From contig JAUIIG010000004.1 of assembly GCA_030431875.1 (NCBI GenBank), positions 26,212 to 90,211 of the forward strand: a DNA stretch of 64,000 nt, given 5' to 3'. A program made the position numbers and the translations under genes. The stretch comes from Alphaproteobacteria bacterium. GTDB lineage: Bacteria; Pseudomonadota; Alphaproteobacteria; Sphingomonadales; Sphingomonadaceae. Each line of letters opens with the position of its first letter. Positions within the stretch are counted from its first letter, which is position 1. Below are positions 10,290 to 19,389 of the stretch, piece by piece. Under the pieces are notes generated by a model. It was not told where the DNA came from and ran no database searches. It worked only from the letters and a program-made list of their open reading frames with translations.

Positions 10290-10925
10290 TTAGCGGATCA
10301 CGCGACCTCCCTCGACAAATTCGAGCCAAGCCAGGTCCATCACGTGGCGCACCAGCGGCAACAGGCGTTCAGGCTGGTTGCAGCCGATGTTGACCGAGGA
10401 AAAGCTGTAATCGTCTCCTTCGGCACGCTCCATCTCCAGCAGCTGGCAATGCATGTAGAGTTCGCCCCCGTCCCAGGTGCCTACCGAATGGTCGAAGGTG
10501 CCGCTCTCCTCGGCCAGCGCATTGAGCTGCGCCAAATCCGCTGCTGACAGATCGCGGCGGCGTGTCTCCCGTTCTTCCCACCCGCTTTCCAGCCTGTCTC
10601 CTCCGCCGAACTCGATCCAGGCGCGGCCGTCGTCGCGTTCGCTGATCACGGCGTAGCGGAAAAACACCGAATGGCCGTGGGTAAAGGTGAAACGCGTGAT
10701 CCGGGCGATCCCTTCAGGCGTGCCGTGCCACAGCGGCCCCTGTCCCGCGCCGCACAGCTGGCTTTGCGACCATCCGGCATAGGCCGTGCTTGACCAGACT
10801 TCCGACGGCAGCAGGTTGCACTGCGGTCCGGCCTGCCGGTGCGTCGCGGATTCACCGATGGCAGCAGGTGTGGTGCAGGCGCAGACCAAACCCGCCAGCA
10901 ATCCGCTGGCGAACCTCAGATCCAT
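10290..10925 (-). CDS. Hypothetical lipoprotein/exported protein
   Basis: ATG overlapping the end of hemH gives MDLRFASGLLAGLVCACTTPAAIGE (lipobox-like). Confidence 0.65.
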   Translation of the reverse strand: MDLRFASGLLAGLVCACTTPAAIGESATHRQAGPQCNLLPSEVWSSTAYAGWSQSQLCGAGQGPLWHGTPEGIARITRFTFTHGHSVFFRYAVISERDDGRAWIEFGGGDRLESGWEERETRRRDLSAADLAQLNALAEESGTFDHSVGTWDGGELYMHCQLLEMERAEGDDYSFSSVNIGCNQPERLLPLVRHVMDLAWLEFVEGGRVIR

Positions 10926-11938
10926 CCGCCCAGCTCGCGGCGGATGATCGTCTCCAGCATGGCCATGCCCGGCGCGCTGGTGTTGAGGCAGGAGAGCGTG
11001 GCGAACTTCTCGCCGCCGGCTTCGAGGAACTGTTCCTTGCCGCGGATCGCCAGCTCTTCCAGCGTTTCGAGGCAGTCGGCGGAGAAGCCCGGCGCGGCGA
11101 TGGCGAGGCGCTTCGTGCCCATGGCCGCTTCTTCCTCCAGCGTGGTGTCGGTCGCCGGTTCCAGCCACTTGGCGCGGCCGAAGCGGCTCTGGAACGTCGT
11201 CACCATGCGCAAATCCGGACGGCCAAGCGCTTCCTCGAGCAGTCGCGCAGTCTTGCGGCAGTGGCAATGGTAGGGATCGCCAAGGTCAAGCGTGCGCTGC
11301 GGCATGCCGTGGAAGCTCAGCAGCAAGACCTCGGGCACGAAATCGAGCGCGTCGAGCTGGCTGCCGAGGTCCTTGGCGAGCGCGTCGATATAGGCGGGGT
11401 CGTCGTGATAGGGCGGCAGGGTGCGCAGACTCGCCTGCCAGCGCCGCTTGCGCAACCAGTCCGCCGCCTTGTCGACCACGGTCGCGGTCGTGGCGGCGCA
11501 ATATTGCGGATAAAGCGGGGCGAGGAGCACGCGTTCGCAGCCACCGTCCATCAGCGATTCGAGCGCTTCTGGGATCGACGGCTTGCCATAGCGCATGGCC
11601 CATTCGACCGTGACGGAATCGCCCAGCCGTTCCTGCAGGCCGACCGCCTGGTCCGCCGTGATCGCGGCCAGCGGAGAGCCCTTGTCAGTCCAGACTTCCT
11701 TGTAGGCCGCCGCGCTCTTGGCCGGACGGGTGTTGAGGATAATGCCGCGCAGGATCGGCTGCCAGACAGCGGCGGGAATCTCGATCACGCGCTTGTCCGA
11801 CAGGAATTCGCCAAGGTAGCGGCGCACCGCGCCGGTCTCGGGCGCCTCGGGGGTGCCAAGGTTCACCACCAGCACGCCCACTTTTCCCGATTTCACCGGC
11901 GGATGGTCCGCCGACAGCTGTTGCTGTGTCCAGGTCAT
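10916..11938 (-). CDS. hemH: Ferrochelatase
   Basis: 340 aa; VLVVNLGTPEAPETGAVRRYLGEFLSDKRVIEIP, LLLSFHGMPQRTLDLGDPYHCHCRKTARLL. Confidence 0.96.
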   Translation of the reverse strand: MTWTQQQLSADHPPVKSGKVGVLVVNLGTPEAPETGAVRRYLGEFLSDKRVIEIPAAVWQPILRGIILNTRPAKSAAAYKEVWTDKGSPLAAITADQAVGLQERLGDSVTVEWAMRYGKPSIPEALESLMDGGCERVLLAPLYPQYCAATTATVVDKAADWLRKRRWQASLRTLPPYHDDPAYIDALAKDLGSQLDALDFVPEVLLLSFHGMPQRTLDLGDPYHCHCRKTARLLEEALGRPDLRMVTTFQSRFGRAKWLEPATDTTLEEEAAMGTKRLAIAAPGFSADCLETLEELAIRGKEQFLEAGGEKFATLSCLNTSAPGMAMLETIIRRELGGWI

Positions 11939-14208
11939 ACCAGGGCCGATAGCAGCGGCAGGCGGCGCAAGCGAAGCCCTGTTGCGCTGAAAAATGCATT
12001 GGCTACTGCCGGGGCGACCGGCGGCACGCCGATCTCACCGGGATCGAAAGGGGCCTCATCGCTGTCGACCAGCTCCACTTCGATCTCCGGACAGTCTGCC
12101 AGCGCCGGAAGGTCCAGCGCTGCCAGCCGCTGCTGCGCGGGCAGGCCTTGCGCGTAGTCGACACCACATCCCAGCGCCATGGCGAGGCCGAAGACCAGCC
12201 CGCCCTCGACCTGCTGCAATGCAATGTCGCGGTTGACCACGCGGCCCAGGTTGGCGCTGGCGAACAGTCGCCGCACGCGCACGCCGCCTTCACCGGCACT
12301 GGCTTCGGCGACCACGGCAATCCGTCCGACTGCGTCTCCCAGTTGCATGCGGTGACAGGCGATCCCCTGCCCGCTACCCGCCACGCCGCCGTCCCATTCG
12401 GCCAGCCGCGCGGCGCGTTGCAGCACGTCGGCCAGTAGCGCGTCCTGCCCCAGCATGGCCACGCGGTAGCTCATCGGCTCGCGTTCGAGGCGGTGGGCGA
12501 GTTCGTCAATGAAGCTCTCCCGCATGAAGCAGGTCACGCCATCGGCCTGCCCACGCATGGGCGCCGTCGGCAGCAGCAGGCTGACCGGCACATGTTCCAC
12601 CGAGAGGTCGGGGATATTGTAGGGCGGCGACAGGCCCGCGACCGCCATCGGATCAGCCTCGCCTTCCAGCGCGTCGATGGCAGCCCAGGTCACTTCGTTG
12701 TCGAACAGACGCCGGCCGAATTCGCGCATGGTGGGCGGGCTGGCGACCCGTGCGCGCAGGCGGCGGATATTGCCCGAATCGTCGGTCTCGGCGGCCATGA
12801 CCCCGGCCATGGGTGCGCGCGGATAGCTGGCGACCATTTCCTGCCAGCGCGACCAGGTCAGCTGCACCGGCTGGCCTGCCTCGCGCGCCAGCAGGGCGAC
12901 TTCGATCGCCACCTGGTTGTCCAGCCGCCGGTCAAAGCTGCCACCAGCTGCCACCGGGTAGAGCACGACACGGGACGCGCTCATGTCCAGCGCCTTGGCC
13001 GCCGCCTCGCGGGCAGCCTCGGGTGCCTGCGTGGGCAGCCACAGTTCCAGCGTGCCATCCTGCAAACGCGCCGTGGCCGTAGTGGTCTCGATCGTCGCAT
13101 GCGCGCCCGGTGCCGCATCGTACCTCAGCGCGAGATCGAAATCGTAGCCCTCGATGCCGTTGCCGCGTTTTTCGATGATGGAACCGCCCGGCGCACTCAG
13201 GGCATCGGCGAGCAGGTCTTCCATGCTGGTCGTATTGACCGGGCGTTCGACCGCAAAGCGCGGGGCGATCTTCTGCAGCGCCTGTTCGGCAGCCCACCAG
13301 TTATCGGCAATGGCGGCCAGCCAGCGCTTCGATTCGACCAGCTTGATCAGCCCGCGTTGCCCCGCCGCCAGCGAGGCATCGTATTCCAGCAGCTCGCACT
13401 TGTCCTGCGGGCCGTGACGGATGGCGGCATAGACCATGCCCGGCAAGCGCACGTCACCGGCGAAGACATAGGTGCCATCGACCTTGGACGGCAGGTCCAG
13501 CCGGGGAAAGGCGAGCGGCAGTTCGCGTTCGGCAACGCCGTCCACCGGCGCACTTTCGGCAGGAGCCTCGGACCGCAAGGGCGGCGGATCGGGCGGATCG
13601 TGGCGCCCGGCCTCCAGCGCCAGGTCTGCGAAGCTGGCGGCATTGGCATCGTGGTAGATCACCCCGTTTTCGGCGCGACACTGTTCCCATGGCACGTCCC
13701 AGCGCTCAGCCGCAGCCATGGCAAGCATGGCCCGCGCGGCAGCACCCGCCTCGCGGCAGGCCTGCTCGTAAGCGGCCAGGGTGGTGCCGCCAGCGGTTAC
13801 GGTGAAGCGGTTGTCCTGCGCCCAGTTGCGCAGCAAGAGGTCGTCCGGCTCGTTCGCCAGCGCGGGGATGGTCGGCCGCCACAGCGGCGACCATGCAGCG
13901 GCCAGCGGGACATTGGCATAGGCCCCGCTGACAGGAGCGGGCTCGACCGCCACCTGCCGCCAGTCCGCGCCCAGTTCCATGGCGACGATCTGCGGCAAGA
14001 GGGTGGTGACGCCCTGCCCCATTTCCAGCTGCGGCACGGCAACGGTAACGACGCCATCTTCGGCGATCTTCAACCAGGCATCGACGGCGATCTCGCCGTC
14101 ACCCGGTTGCAGGGGATTGTCGAACGAGCGCGGCACCAGGCTCCAGGCCACCAGCAGGCCGCCGCCGACGGCGGCCCCTGCCAGCAATCCGCGCCGCGTG
14201 ACCTTCAT
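11935..14208 (-). CDS. Xanthine dehydrogenase family / isoquinoline 1-oxidoreductase beta-like molybdopterin-binding subunit, Tat signal
   Basis: 757 aa; MKVTRRGLLAGAAVGGGLLVAW, VPQLEMGQGVTTLLPQIVAMELGADW, PYNIPDLSVEHVPVSLLLPTAPMRGQADGV. Confidence 0.87.
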   Translation of the reverse strand: MKVTRRGLLAGAAVGGGLLVAWSLVPRSFDNPLQPGDGEIAVDAWLKIAEDGVVTVAVPQLEMGQGVTTLLPQIVAMELGADWRQVAVEPAPVSGAYANVPLAAAWSPLWRPTIPALANEPDDLLLRNWAQDNRFTVTAGGTTLAAYEQACREAGAAARAMLAMAAAERWDVPWEQCRAENGVIYHDANAASFADLALEAGRHDPPDPPPLRSEAPAESAPVDGVAERELPLAFPRLDLPSKVDGTYVFAGDVRLPGMVYAAIRHGPQDKCELLEYDASLAAGQRGLIKLVESKRWLAAIADNWWAAEQALQKIAPRFAVERPVNTTSMEDLLADALSAPGGSIIEKRGNGIEGYDFDLALRYDAAPGAHATIETTTATARLQDGTLELWLPTQAPEAAREAAAKALDMSASRVVLYPVAAGGSFDRRLDNQVAIEVALLAREAGQPVQLTWSRWQEMVASYPRAPMAGVMAAETDDSGNIRRLRARVASPPTMREFGRRLFDNEVTWAAIDALEGEADPMAVAGLSPPYNIPDLSVEHVPVSLLLPTAPMRGQADGVTCFMRESFIDELAHRLEREPMSYRVAMLGQDALLADVLQRAARLAEWDGGVAGSGQGIACHRMQLGDAVGRIAVVAEASAGEGGVRVRRLFASANLGRVVNRDIALQQVEGGLVFGLAMALGCGVDYAQGLPAQQRLAALDLPALADCPEIEVELVDSDEAPFDPGEIGVPPVAPAVANAFFSATGLRLRRLPLLSALV

Positions 14209-14211
14209 GGC

Positions 14212-15180
14212 CTAGCCCTGGCCACCTGACAGGTAATTGGCGACTTGCGCCGCGATCCCGGCAAAGTGCGGGCCGTGCTGGGTCTCGTTGGCGGCCGGCG
14301 GCTGGCCGCTGTCGCTCGCCACGCGGATTTCCATCGCCAGCGGCACCCGGCCCAGGAAGGGCACGCCCAGCGCCTGCGCGGCAGCCTCGGTCCCGCCCTG
14401 CCCGAAAGGTGCGCTCACCGCGCCGCATTCGGGACAGAGATAGCCCGCCATGTTCTCCACCAGCCCGATGATCGGCACCTTGGCCTGTTTGAACAGGTCG
14501 ATGGCGCGGGTGGCGTCGATAAGTGCAAGGTCCTGCGGGGTGGAGACCACAACGGCACCGGCCGGCTTGAAGTTCTGCAGCATCGACAGCTGCACGTCGC
14601 CCGTGCCCGGCGGCAGGTCGACCAGCAGCGTGTCAGCCTCGCCCCAGTCGGCTTCCATCAGCTGTTCCAGCGCCTTGCCCACCATCGGCCCGCGCCAGGC
14701 AATCGCCCGGCCCGGCTCGATCAGCTGGCCCATGGACAGCATGGTAACGCCGAATTCGGTTTCGACCGGGATCAGCGTCTGCCCCTCGGCCCGCACTTTC
14801 TCGTTGGCGGTGCCCAGCAACAACGGCTGCGACGGGCCGTAGATGTCGGCATCGACCACGCCCACCTTCATGCCGCTGTTGGCTAGCGCCACGGCAAGGT
14901 TGGCGGTGAGGGTCGACTTGCCGACGCCGCCCTTGCCCGAGCCAACCACCACGATCTTGCGTTCGCGCTTGTCGGCCATCAGCGCCACGCGCACTTCGTT
15001 GACCTCGGGCAAGGCGCCCACGGCCTGCTCCAGCTCGCGCTGCAATTGCGCCATGGCGCTGCGGCCAAGGCCGCTGGCGTCAGCAACGATGGTGGCCACA
15101 CCCTCGGCAAATTTGGCCGAGCGGACCATGCCGGACAGTTCTGCAGGGATGGCGGATTTGATGACGTCTTCGCTACTCAT
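14212..15180 (-). CDS. apbC: Mrp/NBP35-family Fe-S cluster carrier ATPase
   Basis: 322 aa; IVVVGSGKGGVGKSTLTANLAVALA, VGVVDADIYGPSQPLLLG, ENMAGYLCPECGAV. Confidence 0.92.
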   Translation of the reverse strand: MSSEDVIKSAIPAELSGMVRSAKFAEGVATIVADASGLGRSAMAQLQRELEQAVGALPEVNEVRVALMADKRERKIVVVGSGKGGVGKSTLTANLAVALANSGMKVGVVDADIYGPSQPLLLGTANEKVRAEGQTLIPVETEFGVTMLSMGQLIEPGRAIAWRGPMVGKALEQLMEADWGEADTLLVDLPPGTGDVQLSMLQNFKPAGAVVVSTPQDLALIDATRAIDLFKQAKVPIIGLVENMAGYLCPECGAVSAPFGQGGTEAAAQALGVPFLGRVPLAMEIRVASDSGQPPAANETQHGPHFAGIAAQVANYLSGGQG

Positions 15181-15274
15181 GGAGCGGTGGACTAGCGCGT
15201 CCCCGCGCCAAGGTCAGCATTATTGCTCACCAGACCCCCTGTTTTTTGGAGAAAGCGTTCCTATAGAGGAAGGC

Positions 15275-16510
15275 ATGACAATTTTGGGCGGGTTTTTCGA
15301 AAGGTTTGGCCTGGCAATGGCTGGCAAGCGCAATCCCTGGGGCCAGCCCCCGGGCGGTGGTGACGGTGGTAGCAACGATGGCGGCTCCGGCGGCGGCGAT
15401 GACGGGACTGGCGACACTCCCGAAGCTGGCGCCGGTAGTAGCGGCGGCGATGCACCGCCCCCGCGCGGTCCGCGCAATCCCTGGCTGCCGGGTGGCGGCA
15501 ACGATCGCGGCCGGCGGTCGGCAAATATCGAGGATATCTTCAAGGGCCGGGGCGGCCCGCGCCGTGGTGGCGGCTCCGGCGGTGGCGGCGGCGGACCGAG
15601 CTTCCGCATTCCGCAGCGCCCCGACGGCAAGAGCTGGTTCCCCATCGGCATGGCCGCGATTGTCGCGGTCTGGATCCTGGTCACCTCGATCCACTTCATC
15701 CAGCCACGCGAGCAGGGCGTGGTAACCTGGATGGGCGGCCAGTATTCGCGCACGCTCAGCCCTGGCACCCAGTACACGCTGCCCTGGCCGATCCAGATGG
15801 TGGAGGTGGAAAACGTCTCCATCATCCGCCGCAACACCATCGGCGAAGGCGAGGAAAACCTGATCCTGACGGGCGACCAGAACCTGGTCGACCTCAGCTA
15901 TCTCGTGCGCTGGAACATCAAGGACCTCGTCCAGTACAAGTTCCAGCTGGCGGACCCGACGGAGACGCTGCAGGAAGCCGCCGAATCGGCCATGCGCGCC
16001 GCCGTTGCGGAAACCGATCTCGACACAGTGCTATCGGGTGAAGGCCGCGAACAAGTGGAAACGCGCGTCCGTTCCAAGATGCAGACAATTCTCGATTCCT
16101 ACGGTGCCGGCATCCAGGTGCAGGGCGTGGAAATAGCCCGGACCGAGGCTCCGCAGCAGGTGATCGAGGCCTTCAACGATGTGCTCGCCGCAAGGCAGGA
16201 CGCCGAGCGCAATCTCAACGATGCGCGCCGTTACGAACAGCAGGTGCTGGCCCGCGCTGAAGGTAGCGCGGCGGAGTTCAACGAGATCTACGAGCAGTAT
16301 CGCCTTGCTCCCGAAGTGACGCGCAGGCGCCTCTATTACGAAACCATGGAAGCCGTGCTGCGCGACACCGACAAGACGATTGTCGAAGCCGATGGCGTGA
16401 CGCCTTACCTGCCGCTGCCCGAAGTGCAGCGCCGCCGTAACGCCTCGCAGGGACCGACGCTGACGGTGACCCCGTCCGAAGGCCAGCAAGCCGCACAGGG
16501 AGGCCAGTAA
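15275..16510 (+). CDS. hflK: FtsH protease modulator HflK (start 15275 or 15317)
   Basis: MTILGGFFERFGLAMAGKRNPWGQPPGGGDGG...QPREQGVVTWMGGQYSRTLSPGTQYTLPWPIQMVEVENV; adjacent to hflC. Confidence 0.92.
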   Translation: MTILGGFFERFGLAMAGKRNPWGQPPGGGDGGSNDGGSGGGDDGTGDTPEAGAGSSGGDAPPPRGPRNPWLPGGGNDRGRRSANIEDIFKGRGGPRRGGGSGGGGGGPSFRIPQRPDGKSWFPIGMAAIVAVWILVTSIHFIQPREQGVVTWMGGQYSRTLSPGTQYTLPWPIQMVEVENVSIIRRNTIGEGEENLILTGDQNLVDLSYLVRWNIKDLVQYKFQLADPTETLQEAAESAMRAAVAETDLDTVLSGEGREQVETRVRSKMQTILDSYGAGIQVQGVEIARTEAPQQVIEAFNDVLAARQDAERNLNDARRYEQQVLARAEGSAAEFNEIYEQYRLAPEVTRRRLYYETMEAVLRDTDKTIVEADGVTPYLPLPEVQRRRNASQGPTLTVTPSEGQQAAQGGQ

Positions 16511-16511
16511 C

Positions 16512-17348
16512 ATGTGGCAGCGCTACAAGAGCCTTTTCATCTTCGCCATCGTGGCCGTGGTCGTGGCGATGAGCTCGACCGTGATCGTGCCGGAAACGCA
16601 CCAGGCTGTGGTGATCCGCACCGGTGAACCGGTGCGTGTGATCAACCGTTTCGACCCCGACCAGGCCTATGGCGAAGGCGCGGGCATCGCCTGGCGTATT
16701 CCTCTCCTCGAGCGGGTACAGATGGTCGACCGGCGGATCCTTGCCCTCGACATGGAAGACGAGACCGTGCTGTCGGAAGACCAGCAGCGGCTCGAGGTCA
16801 ACGCCTATGCCCGTTACCGCATCTACGATCCGGTACTGTTTGTGGAGACTACTGCGAGCGAGGAACAGCTGGTCAACCAGCTCGAACCCATCCTTACCTC
16901 GGTGCTGCGGCAGGAGCTGGGTCGCAACGAATTTGCCGACCTGCTGACGCCAGAACGTGGCCGCGCCATGACGGCGATCCGCAACGCGCTGGACCGGCAG
17001 GCCCGCCAGTACGGTGCCCAAGTGATCGACGTGCGCATCAAACAGGCTGACTTGCCCGTGGGCACGCCGCTGGATGCCGCCTTCAACCGCATGCGGTCGG
17101 ACCGGCAGGAAGAGGCGGAGACGATCCGCGCCGGCGGCCGCCGCGATGCGCAGATCATCGAGGCCGAGGCCGACGCCCGCGCCGCGCAGATCTACGCCGA
17201 GGCCTACAACCAGGACCCGGGCTTCTATGATTTCTACCGCGCCATGCAGTCTTACCGCATGACCTTCATGTCGGGCGACGGCGAGAGTGCGATCATCATG
17301 AGCCCGGATAACGAGTACCTGCGGCAGTTCCGCAGCCCCGGTCGCTAG
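16512..17348 (+). CDS. hflC: FtsH protease modulator HflC
   Basis: 278 aa; IVPETHQAVVIRTGEPVRVINRF, DVRIKQADLPVGTPLDAAFNRMRSDRQEEAETIRAGGR. Confidence 0.94.
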   Translation: MWQRYKSLFIFAIVAVVVAMSSTVIVPETHQAVVIRTGEPVRVINRFDPDQAYGEGAGIAWRIPLLERVQMVDRRILALDMEDETVLSEDQQRLEVNAYARYRIYDPVLFVETTASEEQLVNQLEPILTSVLRQELGRNEFADLLTPERGRAMTAIRNALDRQARQYGAQVIDVRIKQADLPVGTPLDAAFNRMRSDRQEEAETIRAGGRRDAQIIEAEADARAAQIYAEAYNQDPGFYDFYRAMQSYRMTFMSGDGESAIIMSPDNEYLRQFRSPGR

Positions 17349-17501
17349 GCCCTTGCAGGCTGTCGATTACATCTGTCGTTAAACGCGTGTTCAGCCTCAC
17401 TGGAGTGTGTGGCGACCCTCGGGACGACAGAACTTGAAACCAATCCGGCCGCCGGGCGCTATTTCCGGCGAGACCGCTTGAGACGAAGGACATAAAAGGA
17501 C

Positions 17502-19043
17502 GTGAAGCCTGTGCGATACTCCTACGCTATCACTTCGGCCCTGCTTGCAGGTGGCGCTACCGTAACCATGCTGACCGGCTTCCCTGCCGGGGCGCAGGTG
17601 GCCCAGAACGACCGCATCCACATGGAAAATGCCGTGCCCGTGGCAGGCGCTCCGGCCAGCTTCGCTGACCTTACCGAGGTGCTGCAGCCGGCAGTGGTGA
17701 ACATTTCCACCCGCCAGTCGATCCAGGTCCCGCAGCAGCAAAGTCCGTTCGACCAGTTCTTCAACCGCCGTCGCGGCGGCGGCGGCAACAATGGTCCAAC
17801 CACGCGCGAGGCAACCTCGCTGGGTTCGGGCTTCATCGTCTCGGCAGACGGCTATGTCGTCACCAACAACCACGTCGTCGCGCCCGATGCGCGCGCCACG
17901 CTGGAAGAGGTGACCGTGACCCTTCCCGACGGGCAGGAATACGAAGCCGAACTGGTCGGCACCGATCCCTCGTCCGACCTCGCCGTGCTGAAGATTTCGC
18001 GCGCCGAGCCCTTCCCCTTCGTGCGCTTCGGCGACTCGGCCCAGGCCCGCGTGGGTGACTGGGTGATCGCCATCGGCAACCCCTTCGGCCTTGGCGGAAC
18101 GGTCACCAGCGGCATCGTCTCGGCGGTGCAGCGCAACACCGGCCAGGGCGGCGCCTACGACCGCTACATCCAGACCGACGCGGCCATCAACCGCGGCAAT
18201 TCCGGCGGCCCACTGTTCGACATGCAAGGAAATGTCATCGGCATCAACAATGCCATCCTCTCGCCTTCGGGCGGCAGTGTCGGCATCGGCCTTGCCATCC
18301 CGGCAGAAGACGCCTCGCCGATCGTGCAGGCGCTGATCAACGGCGAGGAAATCCTGCGCGGCTATATCGGCGTGCGCATCCAGCCGGTCGACGATGACAT
18401 CGCCGAGGCGCTGGGCATCGAGGAAGACCGCGGCGAGCTGGTGCAGAGCGTCCAGCCCGGCGAAGCCGCCGAAGCGGCTGGCCTGCGCGCTGGCGACGTG
18501 GTGGTATCGGTCAACAACGAGGACGTGACGCCCGAGAACACCCTGTCGCGCATCGTCGCCAACATCGCTCCCGGCACCCGCGTACCGCTGACCTATATCC
18601 GCAACGGCGAACGCAACCGCGTGACCCTGACCGTCGGTCGCCGCCCGAGCGACGAGGAACTGATGCAGCAGCAGATGTTCCAGAACGAAGACGAAGCGGC
18701 ACCGCAGGACAACACGCCCGACAAGGGTGCCGGCCTGATGCAGGAACTGCTAGGAATCGACGCGGTCGAGATTACCCCGCAGATCGCGCGCCAGCTGGGC
18801 GTGGCGGACGACACCACCGGTATCGCCATCACCGCAGTTGATCCGAACTCGGATGCAGCACGGCGCGGGCTGGCCCGCCGGGTGATGATCCTGGGCGCCA
18901 ACGGCCAGTCGATCGCCAATGTCGAGGAGCTGGAAGCCATCCTCTCCGACGCGCGCGACGCAGGCCGCGAAGCCGTGCTGCTGCGCCTGCAGGCACCGGG
19001 CGGACTGACCCAGTCGGTGCCCGTGCGATTTATGGATCAGTAA
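17502..19043 (+). CDS. Do/DegQ-family periplasmic serine protease with PDZ domains
   Basis: 513 aa; GSGFIVSADGYVVTNNHVV, DLAVLKI, TDAAINRGNSGGPLFDMQGNVIGINNAI, two PDZ-like regions. Confidence 0.95.
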   Translation: MKPVRYSYAITSALLAGGATVTMLTGFPAGAQVAQNDRIHMENAVPVAGAPASFADLTEVLQPAVVNISTRQSIQVPQQQSPFDQFFNRRRGGGGNNGPTTREATSLGSGFIVSADGYVVTNNHVVAPDARATLEEVTVTLPDGQEYEAELVGTDPSSDLAVLKISRAEPFPFVRFGDSAQARVGDWVIAIGNPFGLGGTVTSGIVSAVQRNTGQGGAYDRYIQTDAAINRGNSGGPLFDMQGNVIGINNAILSPSGGSVGIGLAIPAEDASPIVQALINGEEILRGYIGVRIQPVDDDIAEALGIEEDRGELVQSVQPGEAAEAAGLRAGDVVVSVNNEDVTPENTLSRIVANIAPGTRVPLTYIRNGERNRVTLTVGRRPSDEELMQQQMFQNEDEAAPQDNTPDKGAGLMQELLGIDAVEITPQIARQLGVADDTTGIAITAVDPNSDAARRGLARRVMILGANGQSIANVEELEAILSDARDAGREAVLLRLQAPGGLTQSVPVRFMDQ

Positions 19044-19064
19044 GAGCAACTGAACGTTTCAAAG

Positions 19065-19098
19065 GGCCGCTCCTGCCTTGGCGGGGGCGGCCTTTTTT
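19065..19098 (+). terminator. Rho-independent terminator of the Deg protease gene
   Basis: GGCCGCTCCTGCC-TT-GGCGGGGGCGGCC followed by TTTTTT, directly after the stop at 19043. Confidence 0.88.
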
Positions 19099-19105
19099 GG
19101 TTTTT

Positions 19106-19334
19106 CGCTCACGCCTCCGCGTGAGCGTCCTCGCTATGCGCGCAGCAAAGCTGCGCCCGCTGCGGGCGGGCAGTCGCCCTAGCGGGCCTGCGGCCCGTTG
19201 CCGGAGCCCGTGGGCTACAAAGCGCTGGCTTCGTCCGCGACCAGCGGACGACCGAGCGCGACTGCGCGACCCGCAGGTGCCGCGTAGCGTAGCGGAGCGA
19301 ACAGCGCCGAGGACGAGCCTGCGGAGGCAGGCTC
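19106..19334. repeat. Dispersed palindrome-terminated intergenic element, full-length copy
   Basis: Left end CGCTCACGC-CTCC-GCGTGAGCG-TCCTCGC; right end GAGGAC-GAGCCTGC-GGAG-GCAGGCTC. Colinear with the reverse complement of 22157..22397. Confidence 0.8.
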
Positions 19335-19389
19335 ATGAGACAAAAGATCTAGCGAGGACCCACCGACGGAGGCGGCCTCGACAAACGAA

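Noticed and set aside
12493-14229. 578-aa plus-strand ORF opposite the molybdopterin subunit
   Set aside because: Shadow ORF. The minus strand carries clear molybdenum hydroxylase motifs.
15330-15600. Gly/Asp-rich low-complexity DNA as a separate repeat feature
   Set aside because: It encodes the normal glycine-rich N-terminus of HflK.
17372-17398. Possible CtrA half site (TTAA-N7-TTCA) upstream of the Deg protease
   Set aside because: The second half is mismatched, so it is too weak to support.
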